64,000 nucleotides of DNA from Brevipalpus yothersi (taxonomy: Eukaryota > Arthropoda > Arachnida > Trombidiformes > Tenuipalpidae): positions 62,001 through 126,000 of the forward strand of contig QZCP01000279.1 of NCBI GenBank assembly GCA_003956705.1, in the 5' to 3' direction. The notes under the pieces were generated by a model. It ran no database searches and was not told where the DNA came from. It saw only the letters and a program-made list of their open reading frames with translations. Positions 20,070 through 31,674 of the stretch are shown piece after piece. The stretch's first letter is position 1. Each line of letters opens with the position of its first letter. Both the position numbers and the translations under genes were made by a program.

Positions 20070-21354
20070 ATGCAGGAATCTCAGCGTGAATTGATTGTGA
20101 GATTCTCACTGATGGTGGTTTTCAGTGCTCTTTCATTTTATGGCTTAAAGAAAGTCGTTGAGGTTATGGATCCTTTCCATGCCAAGAAACAGAGAGCCAA
20201 AGAAGAGGTAATCAGCGGTATGCATGTCTTGATTTGAAATAAGCTTTATTCAAATATCTTCCAATTTAGGCCCAAAGAATCTTACGGTCTTTGGGAATTG
20301 ACCCCACCGGATTGGATCTCAATGAATATGAAGAATCAGTTGCACGAGATGTCATGCATCCTGATAATATCGAGACAAATTTTGGTGATATAGCTGGACT
20401 GGACCACGTAATTGAGTCAATGAAATACAAGGTTATACTACCATTAACTCACCCTGAATTGTTCAAATCTGACCTTCGTCGACCTCCTCGAGGAGTACTT
20501 TTCCATGGTCCACCTGGTTGTGGCAAGACTTTACTTGCCAAAGCCATCGCTAAAGAAGCTGGAGTTAGGTAAAGAATATTTTGTACATAGCTCTCTCGAT
20601 GATTATCAACTAATTATCTAATTTCCTATCCTCAGATTTATCAACTTAAGTATTGCACATCTAACAGACAAATATTATGGCGAATCTCAGAAGCTAGCAC
20701 AGGCTGTCTTCTCGCTGGCTCGTAAGATTCAGCCTTGCATTATATTCATCGATGAGATTGATTCATTCTTAAGATCTCGTGATAGTCATGATCACGAAGC
20801 AACTGCAATGCTCAAAGCCCAATTCATGTCTCATTGGGACGGTTTGTTGTCATCTCGTAAAACTAGGGTAAGTAACTTCTTCACTCTCTACTTTCTGATT
20901 CTCTGTATGACACTGGATTTATTTTCTCTTTCAGGTCGTCATTATTGGCGCAACTAACCGACCATACGATCTTGACAGTGCTGTTTTACGCCGTATGCCA
21001 ACTGTGTTCCAAATTGACCTTCCCAAAGAACAGGAGAGAGCTCAGATCCTCCAACTTTTACTCAAAAATGAGGATCTCGATGAAGATGTCGACTTAGATA
21101 TCGTTGCAAGAGAGACAGAGGGATTTTCTGGCAGTGAGTTGCAAACATTATGCTGTGAAGCAGCCATTACTGGTGTCCAAAAATTCGGTCCAAGAGCCAT
21201 GAATATGAGTTCCTCCAGCTCAGGCTCAAGGAGTAGACCAGAAGATGATCTAGCTTGGCCAAAAATCAAGATGGATGATTTGATGTCTGCTAAGCTTAAC
21301 ATTGAACAATCAAAGAGAGGAATGAGGCAACTGAATCGTTTCGCTCTTGATTAG
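20070..21354 (+). CDS. ATAD1: Outer mitochondrial membrane AAA ATPase ATAD1 (Msp1/Thorase)
   Basis: Extracts mislocalised tail-anchored proteins from mitochondrial and peroxisomal membranes. Four exons (20070-20207, 20270-20568, 20636-20867, 20935-21354) join in phase to 362 residues; human ATAD1 is 361. An N-terminal membrane helix (IVRFSLMVVFSALSFYGLKK) is followed by the linker and FGDIAGLDHVIE. The Walker A is GPPGCGKTLLAKAIAKEAG, pore loop 1 KYYGESQKLA, Walker B CIIFIDEIDSFLRSR, then DHEATAMLKAQFMSHWDGL. Sensor 1 lies in IIGATNRPYDLDSAVLRRMP. C-terminal helices carry ETEGFSGSEL (sensor 2). A Ser-rich loop in the C-terminal part (MSSSSSGSRSR) replaces the acidic insert of the human protein. 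The start is the first ATG. Confidence 0.95.
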
Positions 21355-21737
21355 TTGTTGTATACTCTTTCCATAGATGTATCGAAACCCGGTCATTTTG
21401 CTTAATAAAATCACAATTCCCTATATTTTCATCTTTTCTCAACAAGATTTTTCACACCTTTACTCAGCTGCAATTAGCATTCTTATGGAGTCCATGAGAG
21501 TGGAACTTTTCATTCATTTGGTCAGAAAATTTTTCTATTCCCCAGATTTCCCACAATTATCTTCCTTGGTCAGAATATTGTGGGAATGCTGTGGTGCTTA
21601 TTGCTCTTTAATTTTGCAAAAGTAACTCAAATGAATCTCGCGCAATCAAGCGCATGTCATGCTTCTCTGTTGGCAAACATTTCAACATCGTTCTGGAAAA
21701 GATTAATCGGTGGACCTGTCTCTCAAGTGTTGCTAAA
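21355..21737. other. ATAD1 3' flank and TSR3 leader
   Basis: AATAAA at about 21403 probably ends ATAD1 transcripts. No coding feature recognised. Confidence 0.5.
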
Positions 21738-22555
21738 ATGTGTGATCAAGATAAATTGTGCACTCTTTTGGATGATACGGTAAGTTCACAGTTCATTGTG
21801 GAGTATAATAGTTGATAAAGTCTTTTTTCTCTTAGAAAATTGCAACTGGAGAGAATAGTGTAGAGAAAGAATCCGCTCATCGTTCAACTGAAGAAACAGA
21901 TGAAAATTCCCCATCAAATGATCAGTCTGATGATTCAAATGAAGCCAATTCAGATTCCAGTGAGGAAAGTTCTTCTGATGAGCTTCCCGATTTCAAAATT
22001 TTTATGTGGGACTTGAACCAATGTGATCCCAAAAGATGTACTGGTCGAAAGTTGATGCGGCACGGATTGATTAAGAATCAGAGACTAGGACAAAAGTTTG
22101 GTGGAATAATTTTGACTCCAGTAGCCAAGAAATGTGTTTCAAAGGCTGACAAAGAGATTGTTGAAAAACATGGAATATGTGTGGTAGATTGTTCTTGGGC
22201 TAAGTTGGAAGCAACACCATTTCATCGTATGAAAGGACCACATATGCGATTACTTCCCTACCTTGTAGCATCAAATCCTGTAAATTATGGCAAGCCATGC
22301 GAGTTGTCCTGTGTTGAAGCAATTGCTGCTTGTTTTCAAATTGTTGGCTATCCTAGAGCAGCGGAATCTTACTTGGATAAGTTCAAGTGGGGATCAACTT
22401 TCTTGGATTTGAATGAAGAGGTTTTTAAAATTTATGCTGATTGTGCTGATTCTAAGGCGATGGTACAAGCCCAACAATCATACATACAGCGTATAGAGAA
22501 TGAACAGAATTCAAAGACTGACTTGAGAGATGAACTTCCTTCTGACTCTGATTGA
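21738..22555 (+). CDS. TSR3: 18S rRNA aminocarboxypropyltransferase TSR3
   Basis: Transfers the acp group from SAM to the hypermodified pseudouridine of 18S rRNA, a late cytoplasmic step of 40S maturation. Exon 1 (21738-21779, 14 codons) and exon 2 (21836-22555) join in phase 0 to 253 residues. After an acidic Ser/Glu N-terminal tail come MWDLNQCDPKRCTGRKL, GLIKNQRLGQKFGGIILTP, VVDCSWAKLEATPF, RLLPYLVASNPVNYGKP and CELSCVEAIAACFQIVGY, all hallmarks of TSR3. FKWGSTFLDLNEEV and a charged tail follow. The short first exon is supported by the GT donor, the AG acceptor and phase. An AATAAA lies directly after the stop codon. Confidence 0.95.
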
Positions 22556-23700
22556 GAAATAAATGTTGAGGCAGAGTGACCTAAAAACTTGAATGCTTGT
22601 AAGGAAAACATGGGATAGTTTTACTTCCGAACTCCCCTAAGCTATCCAATGAATCTGGGTGTGTAACTATTCATCAAAGAGAAACTTCATCTTCCTTGAC
22701 TCAGGAGATGAAGATGACTCTTTGTTCAGGGATCAGAATTCTCAGTCTCTCCTCATCTGCATGATTAGACATCATCAAATTTTTAGCTCATCACTACAGC
22801 ACTGAGTTTCTTCGAAAATATTGATTCAACTTTTTTAAAGCATCCTTTCCGGAATCAAAAGAATCTTTGTAAAAGAAACAAAATTTTCCCAAGATCTTCA
22901 AAATATTTTGAGAACAATATTAAAAATTTTCTAGGCTCAAATCTAATCTAATCTAATGATTCAAAAAATCTCAATAATAAAGCACTTTGAGTGATTCATT
23001 TCACTTTTCCTACCATATTTATCATGATAAAACAGTCGGTTTGCTGAATGAGATTCTTTTCTGAGAGGATCGAAGACTTTTTCACTCTTTCACACACATT
23101 CATCTCTGTATCCGTTCAAGATAAACACATCGTATATCATCTGGATCCAAGCAATATTTTCGTTTCTGATTATATTTCAGCCTGAATTTCCGCCTCCTAA
23201 GTGATTCGTTCGCATTATGTCCATCATTAGATCTCAAAAAAGTAAACTAGCAATCCAGTAGAGAAATATTGAGCCTTCCACTGATCTTCTTCTCAGATAA
23301 TCAAAATTTGAATCCCAAGAGCAAAAAGGGTGCAGCAAAAAATTTTGCAAGATTAAAAGTATAGAAAATCGATTAGCATTGAAGTATTTAGTCATACTGA
23401 ATGAAGTTGATTGTAAAAATGCTGATGCGACATGTTCAGTGTTGTTGCAAGTTATTGAAATAACTTTTGAAGTGTTCATGAGTCAAGCAAACGAAAGTTG
23501 ATTCTTATCATCATAACTTCAGGAAGCTCTAATCCTTTTCCTTTCCTCACTCATAATTGAGGTGACATGAGAGAGAAAGAATCAAAGAAAGAGAGAGAGA
23601 GAGAGAGAAGAAATCCTTGATCACACCCTCTTCCGAGATGGCCCAACGGATGACCCGTTTAGCCTCGAACCAAAATTGTTGTTTCTTAAATCACGAACTG

Positions 23701-23731
<31 letters not shown>

Positions 23732-25144
23732 CCCATGCCCTTGATGGCCTCAGTCTGAGTAGCAAGTTGGCCCATCGACCGTATTCTCGCGCCATACTCC
23801 TTCTGAGATACATAAATATTTTTTAACCTTCGTCGGACCGGTCAGGGCACCACTTTGATGCCAAGGAGAAGCCATCATAAGATCCGGTTAGCCCAGGAGC
23901 AGCCGGATCTTGTTGATCAACAAATCCACCGAACATCGAGATTATTTGTGGGTGAACCATTATTATTATTATTATTCACTGTTTGAATTCATCAGCCCAC
24001 TTGATAAAAAAAAGTTTTGCGCTTTTGTCCGCTCCCTCTCAGCCTCCTCCTCAACTGATGAACGTTCTTGCGACTCTTTCTCTCTCTCTTTCTCTCTCTC
24101 TTTCTTTCTCTCTTTCTTTCTCTCCTCTCTCTCTCTCTTCCTCTGTTCTTCCTCCACTATCAACCACCATCAACTGCTAACTACCAATCCACAAGCAATC
24201 CAGTCTCCAGCTATCCTTGCGAAAAAAAATCTTGAGCCTCAAAATCTTTTGATCAAGCCATTTGAATGATCCCCAATTTTTCATCCACATTACTGTTATT
24301 CTAATTCGGTACACACAGTGTATACACAATACACTTTTGTATGTGTGTGAATCTTAACGTCGCCACTCTCTCTGCTGCCTGTCAAAAGCCTTGAGTGGCC
24401 GAGAGTATGTTTTGCTTCTTGTTGCCTTTCACCGGTCTTGTAGATCGATTTAATTTCACCAACATTTAACTGTGTTTCATCTTCCACCTTAGTGGTAAGT
24501 GTTAAGTGTGAATGTGTGTTTGTGGTCATTTGATTTAATCGAAGGTTCAAGATGAAGTGAAAAATGTACGGCACGCTCTTTTCCTCATGATTACTGAATC
24601 GAATGTATCTTTCTTTCTCTTTCTCTCTCTCTCTCTCTCCTTCATCTTTCTTTATTATTTTTTTTCCTCCCCTCAACAGACACGCTTTGGAATGGATCAA
24701 TCTTATCTTACACTCTATCATTAACTATCTTCATCTGTTTAAAAGTGGTCTTTCCTCCTGATATGGTCATTCGAACTGTTAATATATACATATAAACAAC
24801 CTGATTATCTTCTAGTCCATTAATTCGATCTATCTCTGGTGATTATTTGTGTGTGACGAAAGAGCAAACAAATCCATTTCCCGTCCACATTTGCTGCCTT
24901 TACCATTGTTTTCCTGGGAAAAACATTAAGCCTGATACCAAGTTCCAGCCATTTCTATCCATCCATTCAAAGAATATCCTCAATTTAATCATCCTTATTG
25001 AATTGTAAATTTTATCTCAATTACTCCTCCATTTCTTCGCGATTTTTTTCTCATCATCTCTCGACCTCTCTCTCTGTTTCTCTACAATTCCTTCTGCTTT
25101 GAGCATTAATTTTGCATCGAATCCATCTCAATATACATCCAGCC
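22556..25144. other. Long intergenic/leader region with CT/GA repeats
   Basis: 2.6 kb between TSR3 and the CDC42SE start. GA-rich at 23569-23607, CT runs at 23701-23728, 24078-24141 and 24609-24640, and a short ATT run at 23960-23976. Frames in it are low complexity. The right part is probably the 5' leader of CDC42SE. Confidence 0.5.
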
Positions 25145-25610
25145 ATGAGCGACATGATTGTACAGTGTTTCACTTGCTGTGTTACCCAGCAAACACAAAC
25201 TGTAAGTGAAATCTTTTGTCAACCATATTGTTCCCTTGATTGATTGATGGCTCTTTTATATCCAGAAACGACGAAGACGCATAGACAGATCAATGATTGG
25301 TAGTCCAACAAACTTTAGGCACACAGCTCACGTAGGATCTGGATCTGATGCCATATCACCTCATGTAAGTCAACCTATTCGATGAATTCGAGTTGAATGC
25401 ACTGAAAGTTTTGAAAGATAATTCTCAGAGCTTTTCAGAGTTTAGAGATTTTCAATTCTTCAAGTAATGAGAAATTGCTGTCCTCGAAATGCTTATCTGT
25501 TGTAACTAGCAACTAATTACATGTTCCATCTTTATCTTCTATTTCTACAGTTAGACGATATTCAAAACCAAATGGCTTCGAAAGGGGGCTACGAATATGT
25601 CCCTTTATAG
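25145..25610 (+). CDS. CDC42SE: CDC42 small effector (SPEC) protein
   Basis: Small CRIB-containing adaptor that binds GTP-Cdc42 at the plasma membrane. Three exons (25145-25201, 25266-25364, 25551-25610), each an exact number of codons, give 71 residues. The N-terminus MSDMIVQCFTCCVTQQTQT has the CxxCC cysteine group palmitoylated in SPEC proteins. Exon 2 has the basic and CRIB segment KRRRRIDRSMIG, PTNFRHTAHVGSGS. The last exon ends QNQMASKGGYEYVPL. The match to vertebrate CDC42SE1/2 (79-84 aa) is nearly residue for residue in the CRIB. It is too small and split to show up as one long open frame. Confidence 0.93.
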
Positions 25611-28034
25611 TCCAAGACCTCACTTCCCAGTTAAAAGACTCTGAACACATGAACTCCATACACTCGTGAAACCATTTCTCATAATTCGTTCTTAATGAAG
25701 TCAAAAATTATACTGCTAACATGTTTCATTCATGTGGTCTAGAAATATCCAAAGATTCTATTGAGATCATCGAAGCCTCACAGTTGATAGATATGATACA
25801 TCTGGATCATTGTTCACCTTCCATTTTATCTGGATTAACTGCTCTGATTGTTCTCGATTTTGGAGGCTTTGGATTACCTCTTGTTATCAAATTTAAGATG
25901 TAGAGAAATTGTTCTCGAAGCTGAGCCCTTCTACCAAAGCCATAATCCTTACCATTTTCTTTTTATCAAATTTTATCATGTAGCCTTAGGATAATGCTTA
26001 CATGTTCTTCCTCACTTCTCAATCCTCCTCAATCAGAACTTTATTCACCTTACTGAGCTTCCCCATTTCATCAGACTCCAAAGCTTTTCATGGCTTTCTG
26101 AAATGTACTCAGAATTTTCTCCGCTTGTCGACAAAGTCTAAAAAACGTTTCTCTTTGAAAAATTACTTTCAATGAGACTTTTATCCTTCTTCCGATTCCA
26201 TTAAACATCTGACAGAGAAACATGATAACTGATTTCAATTTCTTGTCTATGAGAGAATTTCCTAACACTTCCAGAGTGTCAACAGAGGTTCAAGACTCAA
26301 ATTGTTCTAATAGAGTTTCGATTTCTTGTATAATTGTATAATTGTGGAAAAAAGTCTTGAATGAAAAAATTCTTGAAACAAAGATCACTAGAGTATAAGG
26401 CCAATTAGATCACATGATTTCTGAAGGAAAATTGACTCAGGATCAGAAACTCAGCTCAATGTGACTACGGGGATTATTGTTAATGGGAATGAGGGAGGTG
26501 AAAGTCAAAATTTCTCGATAGCGTACTAGAAGAGATTGATAGGAGAGAAAAAGTTCCCAAGACTGACAAATGATCTTTATCAATCAGTATGATGAGCTCT
26601 TCGACACTCAGGACACCTGAACTGGGTCCAAAAACTTGATCTTTGTTCAATAAAATTGTATGCTTAAATCTATTCGAAAAATCCTCATCAATTTTATCAA
26701 TGACCTAGAGCAATTGACATATTTGAACTGTACCCTTAAGAAGTTCGAGTTTGTTCAGACAAAACTACGAGCTCTATCGATGTTAGGAAATGCTCAGTAC
26801 TTCATTGTCAATAAAACCTCTGCTCTTACTTCCTTGCCATCGAGTCTCGGAATTTTTTTGACGTACTCTTGCCCTGCATTCAAATTGAGAACTTCCCGTC
26901 TGGTCGGTGAAAAAAATCATTCAAAATTTAAGATAAGGTAGACTTTTCCAGATCTTTAACGTCAGGAGTGTCACATGAGGCTTGTCGAGTGTAAGTTTTT
27001 AGAATATGAGTATTATCAATCAAGGTATAGTGGATTAGTACTTTGGGAAGAAAATAATGCTGATATTCGTCTCGAATAATCATTGTTGGAATATAAATTC
27101 AACAACTTGAAAATTCTGGAGAGGTATAATTCAACTACACCTCAAGAATTTTAATATTATTCTTGCGAACAAAAATCAACTGCAAACGTTCAACTCTTGA
27201 GAGGTTAAGAGAAGTTTCAAAATTCTCCATAATTGAGAAAACATAGAGTTCAGAGAAACTTAGCTGTTTAGGTGTTTCTTTGATCTTCATGAGCTCGGTG
27301 ACTCCGATATACATCCTAGTCGTTCTCTCTCACTTCAGTCTGAACTCAGAACTTCTAGGGAAGAAATCGTGATTCTTCATTAATCCTCTGATCACTCACT
27401 AAACTTGTGTGATACTCCTCCATTTTCTTTGAGAAAATTTCTCAGAATATCAGAGCGTTGAGTTCGTTTAAGCTTAAAACCAACAATACTACGGTCCAAT
27501 GGCTTATATGATTGTATATGAAGGCTAACGATTCATCAAAAATCGCATAAAAATTTGACAAATTGATACATCAAATGAAGCCTTTCTAATCTATCCCGTT
27601 ATACAACACCCTCACAGCGTGAGCCAAATGATGCAATAGGAAGCTAGAAGAACTTTATCGGAAAAAGTTCTAGATCCATACGCTCCGATTTTTTGATTAA
27701 GATATTGTCTCTAATTCCTTGAAGGAGGCGGAGACGGTCGTGTCTGCATAATGATTCTACAGGTCATCGCTCAAGCTCATCCATCAAGCCAGTGCACCAT
27801 AGATTCGAGATAAATTTGCATTCTTATGCAAAGAAACTGACCATCTAGTGTATGCAAATTCATCAGATACTATTGAGCATCTCATACTCGTTCAACGAAC
27901 TTTGTCTCATGGCCTCCTCAAACCGGATCTCAGTGACCACTTCTCTATAAATTCATTGGATTCACAGATAGAGGCTATCAGTGTAATGAGGTCTTTTCTC
28001 ACAAGAAGACCCACGTTCTAGTTGCATTTTGGCC
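25611..28034. other. Intergenic between CDC42SE and destabilase
   Basis: 2.4 kb with no recognisable gene; short frames on both strands lack domains or phase-consistent splicing. The left part is probably CDC42SE 3' untranslated sequence. A TATA-like element near the right end belongs to the lysozyme gene. Confidence 0.5.
27946..27952 (+). promoter_or_regulatory. TATA box for two-domain lysozyme gene
   Basis: TATAAAT 83 bases before the predicted start codon, positioned suitably for a short leader. Confidence 0.45.
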
Positions 28035-29337
28035 ATGTTTGGGTTCAAATTTCTTTCGATTGTACAATTTTTGGGTAGGTTTTTTCGGAAAACTCTCGAA
28101 CTTTATCTCAATTTGATACCAAATCAATTTTGTTACATGATGTGTTCATTTTTTCAGTGTTGCTTAAACAATCTCGGTCGGAAATACCATCATCACAATG
28201 TTTACGATGCATTTGCGAGGTGAGTACACTTTAACTTCCCTCGAATTCGTGATATTTTCCAAATTTTTCGGTTTTTCGGAAAAACCCCTGGACAATTTTC
28301 CAATCTATTTCTATATGGCTCTGACCGATTATTTCGAGCATTAAGCAGACGTGAAGCGTCATATATACTCTTTCTTTCTTTCTTTTTCAACATTTCATCT
28401 CATTCAAAATTTGATCACAGAGAATATGAATCTATCATAATCTTGAGAATCTATGAAAACTCGAAACTTTGGTGGACAGATCTTTTTCTTCTCTTTTATC
28501 TCGTTGCTCAATTTTTTTTAGTTTGAGTTCCATTCGAATTAGCGAACTTTTTATATTGTTTATGGTCCTCCTAAAGAGAAGCATGAAAGAATTACTTTTG
28601 AGAAAGTTGGGAGAATTTACCTCCAAATAATGCAAAACTAACTAAGACTAGAGTTAAATTTTATACAGAGATAAGACTCAGAGCAAAGGACACAATCAAG
28701 TTTTGTTCTTTTGGGGTCGCTAACCGATCGCTTCGCTCTCCTAGCTTCGCCTAGCATTTCCTCCTCATCTAGCGTTAACAAGGCGCACACCGCAGGAGAT
28801 ATCAGCTCATGAATGAGGCTTGCCGTATAATTATCTTCTGGACGTTCTTTTATCTACAAAACAGTTTGCAGTTTGCAGTGATTGTTTAGAAGTTACATAG
28901 TCACAGAAAGACGAATGACCTGAGGAAAAGAGAAAGTTTATCTCTTTATTTGGAATATCATTTTCTCAGTTTCATGCAGTGCGCAGAAGATCGTGCTGTC
29001 GTAATTAACCAACTAAGTTATGTGGAAGATTTTTACGAGAAAATATTCAGTCATCAAACTCCTATCACCACTACTACTTTTCTATCCATAGGCTTCCACT
29101 AATTGCGATGTGAGGAATTTTAAATGTCCTGCCAACTCAGACTACTTGGCATACTGTGGACCGTATCAAATAACTCGAAGCTATTGGGAAGAGGGCAACG
29201 AAATCGGATATGATTTCGAAACTTGTGCTAATCACAAAGCATGTTCTGAGCAAGTGATCATTAACTACATGAAAAAATATGCTCGTGATTGCAATAATGA
29301 TGGGTGAGTATGCAGAGAGAACTCCACCTCGTTAGCA

Positions 29338-29392
<55 letters not shown>

Positions 29393-30908
29393 TCTACGAG
29401 CTAGAGAATGAGATTGCCATGTATTAGTCACAATTTTTTGACCCAAATTTTTTTTTTCGCTTATTCAGTGTGATCGATTGTGATGACTTTGCTGCCATTC
29501 ATAGCTTGGGAGCTGATCGATGTGCGGAAGGACGAATCACTCGCTCAGAATATTGGTCGGTTTACAAGAACGTTTGTCCATCGTTCTCAAGAGTTCCGCC
29601 GCTCTCCAGAGCTCCAGAGACTACACGAAGAGACCATCGGCCTGGAAGGCGTCCATCACGTCGACCCTCTTATGAATCCCTTCCCCATGATCCTCCACTT
29701 ATTCCAGATGCAGATTCAGATTTTGATGACGAAGAATTGAGGAATTCTGATCATGATCTCAGTTCTTATCGTAGAGCTAGAAACTATAACCGTTCAAATA
29801 CTAGAAATCGAACTAGTGCAAGAGTTCAGGGAAGAAACAGAGGTTACTCACCACGAACTCGGAACATGAGAAATTCTCCAGCTCAACCTGGAGTCAGAGT
29901 TCCTACTAATCAACCACCTAGGACGCATCCAGCTCGTCCTCCAAATAACAATGATTCATCGAGGGCACCTATTTTACCATCATCACAGCCTGTTGCTCGC
30001 CCAACAGCTCGCCCAACAGCTCGTCCAGCAGCTCGACCAACAGCTCGTCGCTCAAATGCTCGTCCTATAAAGCCACCTGCAAGGACAACAAGGCGTCCAG
30101 ATCGATCGCGAAGCAGACCTCCAACTCATCGGTCTAATCCAACTTCCATCAATCCTCATCCTGTACCTAACCGACCTACTAGAACGAAACCGACTCGTTC
30201 TCCTCCTCCACCTCCTCCCCCATCCACACCAAAACCAACCTCTTATCGACCTCCTCCGACACCAATCCCTGATCCAGTTACACCGAGACCTAGACCGGTG
30301 TCTAGTAATCCAACTCGAAGAAGACGACAACGTACGAATGTTAATGTCAATGTAGCTCCAAGCTTGCCAACGCCTGCTGCTAGAACTCTCCTGAACGCCA
30401 ATCCAATTACTTCCACAACCCCAAGTGCCATACCTACTAGAAGAGTTTATCCATCGCCACCACCAAGCAGTTCTCGGGCAACTGTTCCCTACCTTCCTCC
30501 TCTTCCATCGTCTACAGAGAGGCCAAGAGTTCGAGAGATACTTCCTGATCATAATATCAGACCTATTTTGCCTCCAGAATTACCCGAGATATTCAACGAT
30601 GCTGAAGGACCTGATAACTCTCTGAACGCTCCTGACCATCACCTAGCTCATCTTCCACCAGATGAGGGTGCAACTTTCTATCCAGAGCCAAGCGTGTCAG
30701 AAGAAAGTGAATTCGAATCACTTCTTCCTCCTCTTCCTGGATCTAATATAACCCTGACCGTTAGCGATCAATGCTTAAGATGTTTGTGTGAGGTAATGAA
30801 AATTTTTCCTTAAATCTATGAATTTCAATTTCATCGTAAAATGTTCAGATTGTGTGCTCTTTCGAGTGCCAATCTCACAAGACTTTGAACGCACACACAC
30901 ACTCTCTC

Positions 30909-30951
<43 letters not shown>

Positions 30952-31355
30952 ATACCGTTTGAAGCTAAGTCAATTAATCATATAGATTGCCAAACTCAAA
31001 AAATTTTCATCAATCTTTTCAGAGCACTGTAACGTGTGGAAAGAGAGAACCTTGTGATTCCTCACAAGGGCCGTGCGGACCTTTCCGAATTACTCTTTCT
31101 CAGTGGACTGCATATGGTCAACCAGGCGAAGGATTCTCAGAATGTGCTATCAGTTATGAGTGTTCCAAAGATGTTATGAAGACAATGCTGATCAAAAATG
31201 CAACTGATTGCAATGGCGACGGTGTGATGAATTGTATCGACTTTGCACTTCTCTATCGGTCAGGTGTCACAAGATGTGAAAGTAGCCGTGAAGAGCTTTT
31301 CAGATCGACCTATTGGCTGAACTTCGAAGATTGCTTTGGATTTGAGCGGAAATGA
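28035..31355 (+). CDS. Two-domain destabilase / i-type lysozyme with Pro/Arg-rich linker
   Basis: Five exons (28035-28074, 28158-28219, 29092-29303, 29469-30792, 31023-31355) join in phase to 656 residues. The first exon encodes a hydrophobic signal segment (MFGFKFLSIVQFL). Domain 1 (about 28-130) starts CLRCICE, then CGPYQITRSYWEEG, CANHKACSEQVIINYMKKYA, DCNNDGVIDCDDFAAIHSLG. Domain 2 (about 537-656) repeats the plan: CLRCLCE, GPCGPFRITLSQWTAYG, DCNGDGVMNCIDFALLYRSG. The catalytic glutamate of i-type lysozymes (the E of C-x-C-E) is present in both. The His of AAIHSLG is Tyr-Arg in domain 2 (LLYRSG). The ~400-residue linker, all in exon 4, is rich in Pro, Arg, Thr and Ser with PTAR repeats. 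I-type lysozymes cleave peptidoglycan and, in leech destabilase, isopeptide bonds. Intron phases at the two C-x-C-E exon ends are equal, which fits domain duplication. Confidence 0.82.
29338..29393 (+). repeat. CT microsatellite in lysozyme intron 3
   Basis: Nearly pure CT run inside the 165-base intron, between donor and branch region. Confidence 0.9.
30902..30950 (+). repeat. CT microsatellite in lysozyme intron 4
   Basis: CT run preceded by a short CA run, inside the intron between the linker exon and the second lysozyme domain. Confidence 0.9.
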
Positions 31356-31674
31356 TTTCACTCATCCATTTCGATCAATTTATCATCGCCATCACAAGAG
31401 ATCTTTTTCCGTTACTTTTTCAGGTTGAAGAATGACCCTACTAATTAAGGACTCTGAAAATATTTTTGAGAGCAAGGTGTATATACGATCTTTGAAAGGT
31501 CTATAGATACATGGTTCGAGCCGAGAGCGTAGATATGTACATTAATCAAAATAAAAATACAACGTAGTTATTTATACACAGACCGTATGGTAAAGGTTAA
31601 ACATAGCCAACAAGCTTTAAATATGTAGGTATATACTCATAGCATATATATATATTCGTACAGCAGTGGTTACA
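31356..31674. other. Convergent 3' flanks
   Basis: Between the lysozyme and ZFYVE1 stop codons. It has an AATAAAAA signal at about 31548 and an AT-rich TATATA run; nothing coding. Confidence 0.5.

Noticed and set aside
23617..24269. Ser/Leu-rich frames over CT tracts
   Set aside because: Translations of simple repeats.
30052..30552. Trp/Arg/Ser-rich 166-codon frame on the minus strand
   Set aside because: It is the antisense of the Pro/Arg-rich linker exon of the lysozyme gene; its composition simply mirrors the sense codons.
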